Shown here piece by piece: positions 1 through 5,625 of a stretch of 8,721 nt of DNA (position 1 is its first letter; every line of letters starts with the position of its first letter). Source of the DNA: DATLFI01 sp035524895 (lineage in GTDB: Bacteria > Acidobacteriota > Thermoanaerobaculia > Multivoradales > Multivoraceae); assembly GCA_035524895.1 (NCBI GenBank), contig DATLFI010000399.1:1-8721 (forward strand), in the 5' to 3' direction. A model generated the notes under the pieces. That model did not search any database and was not told the origin of the DNA. It saw only the letters and a list, made by a program, of their open reading frames with translations. The position numbers and the translations under genes are program-made.

Positions 1-398
1 AGACGCATCGCCGCTCCCCACTCGTAGTCCGAAGCCACCAGCAGCGGCACCGCCGATGCCCGCTGCAGGCGAGCCACCGCGGCCGCCGTCGAGCGCGGGT
101 CGCCGGCGAACACCACCACGCCCCCGATCCGCCCGGCGCGCACCGCTTCCTCCAGCTCCACGAGCTGAGAATGGTCGCGATGCTGGAAACCGCCGTCCAG
201 ACGAGGCGCCACGAGCTGGCCCACCTTCTGCTCCAGAGTCAGCCCGGCCAATGTCTCACGCACCCAGCGATCGGTGTTGTTCTCGGCCCCGCGCGCCGAA
301 GCGGCGCTCGTAGCGAAAGCGAAAGTGGCGATCGCCGCCAGCAGAGCCACACCACCGTGTCGGCCCAGCCATCGATTCTCGCGGCCTCGCCAAGCCAC
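1..398 (-). CDS. Glycoside hydrolase family 3 protein, N-terminal part (probable exported beta-N-acetylhexosaminidase-like enzyme)
   Basis: Only the first 132 residues lie in the window; the gene runs off the left edge. I read it by reverse-complementing and translating the left end. A GTG start at 398 gives a basic N-terminus, then a hydrophobic run (residues about 16-31) ending in AASA, which looks like a Sec signal peptide with cleavage near residue 35. The mature part has the usual GH3 opening: WVRETLAGLTLEQKVGQL (45-62), then RIGGVVVF (90-97) and PLLVASDYEWGAAMR (118-132), equivalent to the family's substrate-pocket strand with D/E and GAAMR. GH3 enzymes of this shape remove terminal beta-linked GlcNAc or glucose; the choice cannot be made without the catalytic part. 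It is divergent from the symporter at 442, and the neighbouring peptidoglycan-related enzymes favour an amino-sugar substrate (inference). No clear ribosome binding site precedes the GTG, so the start is set by the signal peptide. Confidence 0.8.
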   Translation of the reverse strand, partial: MAWRGRENRWLGRHGGVALLAAIATFAFATSAASARGAENNTDRWVRETLAGLTLEQKVGQLVAPRLDGGFQHRDHSQLVELEEAVRAGRIGGVVVFAGDPRSTAAAVARLQRASAVPLLVASDYEWGAAMR

Positions 399-441
399 TC
401 GTTCGCGCCCAACGCGGCGTCCGGTACCTTGGTCGTGCAGA
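399..441. promoter_or_regulatory. 43-bp divergent intergenic region
   Basis: This is the only non-coding DNA between the GH3 gene (minus) and the symporter (plus), if both starts are right. It should hold promoters for both. I see a weak -10-like TACCTT at 425-430 for the plus strand, which would give a very short leader before ATG 442, but no convincing -35 and no Shine-Dalgarno motif for either gene. No operator-like inverted repeat stands out beyond the 6-bp palindrome GGTACC (423-428). Confidence 0.3.
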
Positions 442-2016
442 ATGGCCGCCGTCGTGCTCACTTTCGCGGACGGCATCGTCATCTTCGGGTACCTCGCGGT
501 CGTCGCCACGGTCGGGCTCCTTGCCGGCCGAGGCCAGCGCACCACGCGAGACTACTTCCTCGGCGCCAAGAGCATCCCGTGGTGGGCCGCCGGTATCTCG
601 ATCCTCGCCACCGAGACCAGCACCCTCACCTTCATCGGGGCGCCGGTGCAGTCGCTGCGCGGCGACTGGACCTACGTGCAGCTCACGCTCGGCTCGGCGC
701 TGGGTCGGCTCGCCGTGGCAGGCATCCTGATCGGCGTCTACTACCGCGCCGATATCACCACTGTGTACGGGTACCTGGCAGAGCGCTTCGGACCCTGGTC
801 GCGCAACCTCTCCACGGTCCTCTTCCTCGTCGGCCGACTGCTCGGCAGCGGCGTGCGCCTGTACGCCTCGGCGATCGCGCTGGTGGTGATCACCGGTGTC
901 AGCTTTCCGTTGGCGATCCTGGTGTTGTCCGCGGTGGCGGTGGCCTACACCTTGCTCGGCGGCCTGCGGTCGATCGTTTGGACCGACGTGCTCCAGGGCA
1001 GCCTACTGATCGGTGGCGCGCTACTCGCGCTGGTCTACCTCGCCCGCAGCGAGCCTGGCCTCGCCGCGTCGCTCGCCGAGCTACGGGCAGCGACCACGCC
1101 GGCGGGAAATCCCAAGCTGCGCTTCCTCGACTTCTCTCTCGACCCGCGCACTGCCTACACGATCTTCGCTGGGTTGATCGGTAGCGCCTTTCTCACCATG
1201 TCCACCCACGGCACCGACCAGGACATGATCCAGCGAGCCCTCGCCTGCCGGGAAGCCAAGGACGGTCGCCGCAGCATGTGGTTGAGCGCCGTCCTGACGC
1301 TGCCGGTGACGATCGCCTTCCTGGCGATCGGATCGCTGCTCTGGGTCCAGCTCGGCGGCGACGCCGGGGCCGAGGAGCTGGCGCACTCGCTGGCTTCGAG
1401 CAACGGCTTCAGCGACCCCGGTCGGGGCTACGAGTTCCTGTTTCCGTTCTACGTCGTGCAGACCTTCCCGCCGCTGGTGCGCGGTCTGATCCTCGCGGCG
1501 CTGTTCGCCACCGCCATGTCGAGCCTCGACTCCGCGATCGGAGCGCTCGCCACCACCGCGGTCGAGAACCTCTGGCGGCCTTACGTGCGCCCGAACAGCA
1601 CCGAGAAGCACTACCTCGCCGTCGCTCGCTGGCTGACCATGATCTTCGGCCTGGCCCTCGTCGCCGTAGCGTTGGTGGTGTGGCTGCGCGAGGGCTCCGG
1701 CGGCGAGCGCGAGGGATTCGGCGTGCTCATGCTCGGGCTCAAAGTGTTGAGCTGGATCTTCCCGCCGCTCCTCGGAGTCTTCCTGGTCGGCGTACTGACG
1801 CGGCGCGGCAGCGACCTGGGCAACGTGATCGCGATCTCCACCGGAGTGGGCACCCTGCTCTTCGTCGAGGCCTGGCCTGCGTTCTTCGGCGTCCCTCCGC
1901 CCTTCGCCTGGACCTGGAACCCCGTGCTCGGCTGCGCCATGACGTTCACGATCGCCGTCGCGTTCCCGCCGCGGCACGGCTCGACGATGACAACTCCCGC
2001 CGTCCCCGCACCCTGA
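442..2016 (+). CDS. Sodium:solute symporter family (SSS/SLC5) permease
   Basis: The 524-residue inner-membrane protein has the length and about 13 hydrophobic segments expected of the SSS family. Visible family marks are DYFLGAKSIPWW (37-48) after the first helix, ATETSTLTFIGAP (56-68) in the unwound helix that lines the substrate and sodium sites, GGLRSIVWTDVLQ (173-185), HGTDQDMIQR (256-265), and ATAMSSLDSAIGALAT (356-371). In the last, the paired serines 360-361 match the Na2-site serines of vSGLT. The protein is therefore probably a sodium-coupled importer. The substrate is not readable: SSS members carry sugars, amino acids, peptides or acids. ATG 442 is chosen because the first helix starts directly after it; the 56 in-frame codons upstream lack membrane or family features and overlap the divergent GH3 gene. 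It is followed after 32 bp by the LD-carboxypeptidase, which suggests an operon and uptake of a product of cell-wall digestion (inference). Confidence 0.92.
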   Translation: MAAVVLTFADGIVIFGYLAVVATVGLLAGRGQRTTRDYFLGAKSIPWWAAGISILATETSTLTFIGAPVQSLRGDWTYVQLTLGSALGRLAVAGILIGVYYRADITTVYGYLAERFGPWSRNLSTVLFLVGRLLGSGVRLYASAIALVVITGVSFPLAILVLSAVAVAYTLLGGLRSIVWTDVLQGSLLIGGALLALVYLARSEPGLAASLAELRAATTPAGNPKLRFLDFSLDPRTAYTIFAGLIGSAFLTMSTHGTDQDMIQRALACREAKDGRRSMWLSAVLTLPVTIAFLAIGSLLWVQLGGDAGAEELAHSLASSNGFSDPGRGYEFLFPFYVVQTFPPLVRGLILAALFATAMSSLDSAIGALATTAVENLWRPYVRPNSTEKHYLAVARWLTMIFGLALVAVALVVWLREGSGGEREGFGVLMLGLKVLSWIFPPLLGVFLVGVLTRRGSDLGNVIAISTGVGTLLFVEAWPAFFGVPPPFAWTWNPVLGCAMTFTIAVAFPPRHGSTMTTPAVPAP

Positions 2017-2034
2017 CTGGGCCGAATTAGCCCC

Positions 2035-2042
2035 GAGAGAGG
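2035..2042 (+). promoter_or_regulatory. Ribosome binding site of the LD-carboxypeptidase gene
   Basis: GAGAGAGG ends 6 nt before ATG 2049. It is the clearest Shine-Dalgarno motif in the window and fixes the start of the LD-carboxypeptidase, including its Tat-like signal. Confidence 0.75.
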
Positions 2043-2048
2043 ACCACG

Positions 2049-3089
2049 ATGAGCATTCTCGACCGCAGGCAGCTCCTGGCAGCCCTGGGCGCCGTTGCCG
2101 TCGCGCCGCTGGCGGTACGCGCACAGACCGCAGCCCCGAGCGCCCGACTGCCGCTGGTCAAGCCGCCACGGCTGCGCCCCGGCGACACCGTCGGGCTGGT
2201 GAACCCCGCGACCGCCGCGTTCGAGACCATGCCGATCGAGATCCTCGTCGACTCGCTCGAGGCGCTGGGCCTGAAGGTCGTGCAGGGCGAGAGCTACTTC
2301 GACCGGCGCGGCTACTTCGCGGGCACCGACCAGGACCGCGCGCGCGACATCAACGGATTCTTCGCCGACCCGAACGTCAAGGCGCTGGTCGCGCGCGGAG
2401 GCTGGGGTTCGGCACGACTGCTGCCGCTGCTCGACTACGACGCGATCCGCGGCAATCCGAAGATACTGCTCGGCTACAGCGACGTCACCGCACTGCTGCT
2501 CGGCATCCACGCCAAGACCGGCCTGGTCACCTTCCATGGCCCGCACCCGCGCATGCGCTTCTCGGCGGACCGGATACGCGAGGTCCTGTTCGACGGCTCC
2601 TCACCGCTGCTCGAGAACCCGCGCGAGGTCTCGGCGAACCAGACCGTGCAGACCGAGCATCGCATCCAGACCATCACCCCGGGCGTCGCGCGCGGTCCCA
2701 TCCTCGGCGGCAACCTGACCGTGCTCACCGCCATCGTCGGCTCCGGCTACCTTCCCGACTGGCGCGGTTGCGTGCTGTTCCTCGAGGACGTCGACGAGGC
2801 GGTCTACCGCATCGACCGCATGCTCACGCAGCTCCGTCTGGCAAGCGTGCTGGAGCAGATCGCCGGCTTCGTGTTCGGTCGCTGCACCGAATGCGAGCCC
2901 GACTCGACCTACGGCTCGCTAACGCTCGAGGAGGTGCTGCGCGACCACATCGGGTCGCTCGGCGTTCCCGCCTACCGCGGCGCGATGATCGGCCACATCC
3001 CAGAGCAGTTCACGATCCCGATGGGCGTGCAAGCCGAGATCGACGCCGGCGCGGGTACCATCCGCCTCCTCGAACCAGGGGTCACCTGA
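2049..3089 (+). CDS. LD-carboxypeptidase, peptidase family S66, with Tat-like signal peptide
   Basis: S66 LD-carboxypeptidases cut the bond between the L-centre of meso-DAP (or Lys) and the terminal D-Ala of murein tetrapeptides. The 346-residue protein carries the full family pattern: RPGDTVGLVNPA (43-54), ARGGWGSARLLPLLD (115-129), GYSDVT with the nucleophile Ser144, GNLTVL (221-226), LFLEDVDE with catalytic Glu246, and GHIPEQ with catalytic His316. Ser-Glu-His is the S66 triad known from Pseudomonas LdcA. The N-terminus DRRQLLAALGAVAVAPLAVRA (5-25, in part) has twin arginines, a hydrophobic stretch and an A-x-A site near residue 25, so I infer export by Tat; well-studied recycling LdcA enzymes are cytoplasmic. 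A strong ribosome binding site supports the start. It lies 32 bp after the symporter and 24 bp before lysA, consistent with co-transcription. Exported trimming of stem peptides before uptake is the likely role, but the precise substrate is inferred. Confidence 0.93.
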   Translation: MSILDRRQLLAALGAVAVAPLAVRAQTAAPSARLPLVKPPRLRPGDTVGLVNPATAAFETMPIEILVDSLEALGLKVVQGESYFDRRGYFAGTDQDRARDINGFFADPNVKALVARGGWGSARLLPLLDYDAIRGNPKILLGYSDVTALLLGIHAKTGLVTFHGPHPRMRFSADRIREVLFDGSSPLLENPREVSANQTVQTEHRIQTITPGVARGPILGGNLTVLTAIVGSGYLPDWRGCVLFLEDVDEAVYRIDRMLTQLRLASVLEQIAGFVFGRCTECEPDSTYGSLTLEEVLRDHIGSLGVPAYRGAMIGHIPEQFTIPMGVQAEIDAGAGTIRLLEPGVT

Positions 3090-3113
3090 CCTCCGCGCTT
3101 GCACCCCTGCCTC

Positions 3114-4337
3114 ATGAAGACGCGCATCCTCCCCGACGATCTCCTGCGCGCGCTCGCACGCGAGCACGGCACGCCGCTCTACGTCTACCACCTCGACGTG
3201 GTGCGCGCGCGCGTGCGCGATCTCGCCGACTTCGACGTCATTCGGTACGCGCAGAAGGCCAACTCGAACCTGAGCCTCCTCCGCGCGCTACACGGCATGG
3301 GCCTCAAGGTGGACGCGGTCTCGACTGGCGAGGTGCGCCGCGCCCTGCTCGCGGGGTTCGCACCAGCGGACCTCCACTTCACCGCCGACATCTTCGACCG
3401 GCGCATCCTCGAGCTACTGGCAGAAGTCGACGTGCACGTCAACCTCGGCTCTCCCGACATGGTCGAGCAGTACGCCGCGATCCGCCCCGGCCACGAGGTG
3501 ACGCTCCGTCTCAACCCCGGCTTCGGGCACGGCCACGACCTCAAGGTCTCGACCGGCGGACCGCAGTCGAAACACGGCATCTGGCGCGAGCAGCTTCCAG
3601 AGGTTCTGGAACGCGTCGCGCACGCGGGCCTGCGCGCGACCGGGCTCCACATGCACATCGGCTCGGGCTCCGACTTCGAGCACCTCGGGCGCGTGCGCGC
3701 GGCGCTCACGGAGGCGGCCCTCGCGATGGGCGAGCACCTCTCCGTGCTCTCGACCGGTGGCGGGCTACCCACCCCCTACCGCGCCGCCGAGGCACGGTTC
3801 GACGTCGCCCAGTACGTCGCCGCGTGGCGCGAGACGAAGGGCGAGATCGAGCGCGAGCTCGGCCGCCGCCTCACGCTCGAGGTCGAGCCGGGCCGCTATC
3901 TGGTGGCCGAAGCGGGGCTGCTGCTCGCCGAGGTGCGTGCCACCAAGAGCAGCGGCGAGGTCGAGTACCTGCTGGTCGACGCCGGCTTCGACAATTTGGT
4001 GCGTCCCGCCTTCTACGGCGCCTACCATCACATCTCCGTCCTCGGCCGAGACGCCGACCCCACCGCCCCGCGCGTGGTGGCCGGCCCGCTGTGCGAGTCG
4101 GCGGACATGTTCACCCAGTCCAAGGGCGGTCTGGTCGAGCCGCGCGAGCTGCCGCACGCCGAGATCGGCGACCTGGTGTGCATTCACGATGCTGGCGCCT
4201 ACGCCGCCAGCATGGCCTCGAACTACAATTCGCGTCTGCTCGCCGCCGAGGTGCTGGTCGACGGAAACGAGCCAAGGCTGGTACGGCGACGGCAGACGTT
4301 CGAGGAGCTCGTAGCCGCCGAGTTGGGGTGTCTCTGA
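3114..4337 (+). CDS. lysA: Diaminopimelate decarboxylase (E. coli LysA type)
   Basis: This fold-type III PLP enzyme decarboxylates meso-diaminopimelate at the D-centre to L-lysine and CO2 (EC 4.1.1.20) in the cytosol. The 407 residues follow E. coli LysA closely from memory. AQKANSN carries the PLP lysine K48 in the TIM barrel. LNPGFGHGHDLKVSTGG (133-149) and SKHGIW (152-157) follow, then HMHIGSG (179-185) and the phosphate-binding STGGG (213-217). EPGR is at 258-261. The C-terminal barrel holds GPLCESADMF (324-333, active-site C327 and E328), GAYAASMASNYNSR (361-374) and the ending RLVRRRQTFEELVAAEL. The usual CESGD is CESAD here. ATG 3114 is preferred over TTG 3099 by alignment; neither has a good ribosome binding site, so coupling to the upstream gene is likely. 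No other lysine-pathway gene is beside it. Instead it sits between an LD-carboxypeptidase and a DUF1611 gene, so it may serve DAP catabolism as well as, or instead of, biosynthesis (inference). Confidence 0.95.
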   Translation: MKTRILPDDLLRALAREHGTPLYVYHLDVVRARVRDLADFDVIRYAQKANSNLSLLRALHGMGLKVDAVSTGEVRRALLAGFAPADLHFTADIFDRRILELLAEVDVHVNLGSPDMVEQYAAIRPGHEVTLRLNPGFGHGHDLKVSTGGPQSKHGIWREQLPEVLERVAHAGLRATGLHMHIGSGSDFEHLGRVRAALTEAALAMGEHLSVLSTGGGLPTPYRAAEARFDVAQYVAAWRETKGEIERELGRRLTLEVEPGRYLVAEAGLLLAEVRATKSSGEVEYLLVDAGFDNLVRPAFYGAYHHISVLGRDADPTAPRVVAGPLCESADMFTQSKGGLVEPRELPHAEIGDLVCIHDAGAYAASMASNYNSRLLAAEVLVDGNEPRLVRRRQTFEELVAAELGCL

Positions 4338-4370
4338 ACCCAGGAACTGAGGACCGAGGACGCGACCACG

Positions 4371-4493
4371 GTGGGCGATTCGCTGGCTGGCAACGCGACC
4401 GCCGTACGATCCTGGCCCGGCTCCTCACCATCGCGCCAAGCGTTCGTTTGGAAGCTGCTCGGCCATTGGCAGAGAAGATCTGCTCTGCGATAG
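4371..4493 (+). CDS. Possible leader ORF, 40 codons, unrecognised
   Basis: GTG 4371 is preceded by GAGGA at 4356-4360 (10-nt spacing) and is open to TAG 4491-4493. The product would be 40 residues, mildly basic, beginning MGDSLAGN and ending QRRSALR. It has no run of a single amino acid such as an attenuator peptide would show, and no known family. Its 3' part covers the 5' arms of all three stems of the hairpin at 4440-4510 and its stop falls at the 3' arm of the middle stem, so translation would change the RNA fold. In DNA of this GC content an ORF of this size is common by chance, so it may not be real. Confidence 0.15.
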   Translation: MGDSLAGNATAVRSWPGSSPSRQAFVWKLLGHWQRRSALR

Positions 4494-4510
4494 CTTCCCC
4501 GCCCGAACGT
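4440..4510 (+). promoter_or_regulatory. Three-stem imperfect hairpin, candidate cis-regulatory RNA element
   Basis: Three nested stems pair exactly. CGTTCG (4441-4446) pairs with CGAACG (4504-4509), extended by a G-U pair at 4440/4510. GGAAGCT (4450-4456) pairs with AGCTTCC (4492-4498), extended by G-U at 4457/4491. GCAGAG (4469-4474) pairs with CTCTGC (4483-4488) around an 8-nt loop. The internal loops are 3 by 5 nt and 11 by 2 nt. There is no T-run after the 3' arm, so it is not a standard intrinsic terminator. It ends 8 nt before the GGGAG ribosome binding site of the DUF1611 gene, a position suited to control of translation or elongation. It could also be a palindromic protein-binding or RNA-processing site. 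It matches no riboswitch class I can recognise. Confidence 0.5.
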
Positions 4511-4518
4511 CCACACGC

Positions 4519-4523
4519 GGGAG
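4519..4523 (+). promoter_or_regulatory. Ribosome binding site placing a CTG start for the DUF1611 gene
   Basis: GGGAG lies 7 nt before CTG 4531, a normal spacing. It is the main reason, besides alignment of the N-terminus, for choosing this unusual start codon. Confidence 0.55.
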
Positions 4524-4530
4524 CAACGTC

Positions 4531-5553
4531 CTGACCACCCGACTCGGCACACCCTACCTGCTCTTTCTCGGCGAGTCCGCCGACCCGATCGACACCAAGA
4601 CCGCGCGCGGCATCCTGCAATGGCGGCCGGAGTGGTGCGCGGGCGAGCTGTCGCTCGGTGCGCCTTCGCTCGGGTTGCCGGCGATGACGCCGCGGGAGGC
4701 TGCGGCGGCGGGAGTACGCACGCTGGTCGTGGGCACGGTGAGCGCCGGCGGGCTCCTGCCCGACCACTGGGTGGCGACGTTGATCGAAGCGGTCGAGGCC
4801 GGGCTCGACGTCGCGGCGGGCATGCACCGGCGCCTCAACGACATCGAGCCGCTGCGCCGCGCCTGCGAGGGGACAGGCCGAAGCCTGTTCGACGTGCGCG
4901 AGCCGGGCCGCTCGTTCCCCGTGGGAAACGGCCGCAAGCGCACGGGCAAGCGTCTGCTCACCGTCGGCACCGACTGCAGCGTCGGCAAGATGTACACGAC
5001 GCTGGCGCTCGAGCGCGGGCTTCGCGCGCGCGATGTGAACGCACATTTCAAGGCCACGGGCCAGACGGGGATCTTGATCGCGGGCGAAGGCGTGCCGGTC
5101 GATGCGGTGGTGGCGGACTTCATCTCGGGCTCGGTCGAAGTGCTCTCGCCCGATGCCCCCGGCGAGTGGCACCTGATCGAGGGACAGGGGTCGCTCCACC
5201 ACGCCGCCTACGCCGGTGTAACGCTCGGTCTGATCCACGGCGCGCAGCCCGACTGGCTGGTGGTCTGCCACGAGCCGACGCGCAAGCACCCGCGTCACCT
5301 GCCGCACATGAAGATGCCGACACCGCGCGCATCGATGCTCGCGGCGCTGGAGGCGGCCGCGCTCACCAATCCCGGAGTGCGCTGCCTGGGCTTCGCGGTG
5401 AACACGTCGCGACTCGACGACGCAGGCGCCCGCGCGTTCCTGGACGCTCTGGCTCAGCAGGAAGGCCTGCCGGCAACCGACCCGGTGCGGTACGGCGTCG
5501 ACGAGCTGGTCGAGGCGCTGTTCGCGACCGAGGCCATAGCGAGCCGCGCCTGA
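4531..5553 (+). CDS. dgcN: DUF1611/DgcN-family protein, probable D-glutamate N-acetyltransferase
   Basis: Read from CTG 4531 the protein has 340 residues, the normal family length, and shows both family domains. The N-terminal Rossmann-like part has TPYLLFLGE (7-15), WRPEWCAGEL (31-40), GLPAMTP (48-54) and LDVAAGMHRRL (92-102). The C-terminal P-loop part has VGTDCSVGKMYTTLAL (145-160), ATGQTGI (175-181), ADFISGSVE (195-203), IEGQGSLHHAAYAGVTLGLIHG (216-237, in part) and CHEPTR (246-251). As I recall, DgcN proteins of this family acetylate D-glutamate, and a racemase (DgcA) then makes N-acetyl-L-glutamate. No dgcA is in the window. Function is carried over from homologues, not shown. In-frame upstream codons run from the TGA at 4348 without ATG, GTG or TTG; the first canonical start, TTG 4675, would remove 48 conserved residues including the PYLLFLGE and WRPEWC motifs. 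It is the last gene of the plus-strand run, and tandem stops TGA-TAG end it. It is consistent with use of D-Glu released from murein peptides. Confidence 0.85.
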   Translation: MTTRLGTPYLLFLGESADPIDTKTARGILQWRPEWCAGELSLGAPSLGLPAMTPREAAAAGVRTLVVGTVSAGGLLPDHWVATLIEAVEAGLDVAAGMHRRLNDIEPLRRACEGTGRSLFDVREPGRSFPVGNGRKRTGKRLLTVGTDCSVGKMYTTLALERGLRARDVNAHFKATGQTGILIAGEGVPVDAVVADFISGSVEVLSPDAPGEWHLIEGQGSLHHAAYAGVTLGLIHGAQPDWLVVCHEPTRKHPRHLPHMKMPTPRASMLAALEAAALTNPGVRCLGFAVNTSRLDDAGARAFLDALAQQEGLPATDPVRYGVDELVEALFATEAIASRA

Positions 5554-5580
5554 TAGCGCCACGCATACGCGGGCGGTGCG

Positions 5581-5609
5581 CGCGCTCGGCGTCCTCACGG
5601 ACGCCCGCG
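5581..5609. terminator. GC-rich hairpin between convergent genes, probable shared terminator
   Basis: GGCGTCC (5588-5594) and GGACGCC (5599-5605) form a perfect 7-bp stem around a TCAC loop. Flanking CGCG at 5581-5584 and 5606-5609 can extend it past a 3-nt bulge. It lies in the 72-bp gap between the convergent DUF1611 and glyS stops, where a bidirectional terminator is expected. Neither strand has a T-run after the stem, so termination by this hairpin alone is not certain. Confidence 0.5.
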
Positions 5610-5625
5610 TCCCCTGAGCACCCGG

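Larger units (their letters stand above)
4338..4530 (+). other. 193-bp intergenic leader between lysA and the DUF1611 gene
   Basis: No conserved protein is encoded here in any frame I read. The stretch holds a leader-like ORF (4371-4493), a long three-stem hairpin (4440-4510) and a ribosome binding site (4519-4523). A TACGAT at 4405-4410 resembles a -10 element, but I find no matching -35, so a local promoter is only possible. The other gaps in the plus-strand run are 24-32 bp, so this one is long enough to hold separate control of the DUF1611 gene. Confidence 0.5.

Noticed and set aside
274..441. N-terminal extension of the symporter to ATG 274
   Set aside because: The 56 extra residues overlap the GH3 signal peptide region on the other strand and lack hydrophobic or family features.
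2019..2033. Small inverted repeat GGGC/GCCC after the symporter stop
   Set aside because: Only 4 bp of stem with a 7-nt loop, followed at once by a ribosome binding site. Too weak to call a terminator.
2768..4534. Long plus-strand open frame (588 codons) over the LD-carboxypeptidase end and lysA
   Set aside because: Its translation is arginine/alanine/proline-rich with no family motif, while another frame encodes the clear S66 and LysA proteins. It is a GC-rich shadow frame.
4111..5598. Long minus-strand open frame (495 codons) opposite lysA and the DUF1611 gene
   Set aside because: Low-complexity Arg/Ala/His-rich translation antisense to two recognised genes.
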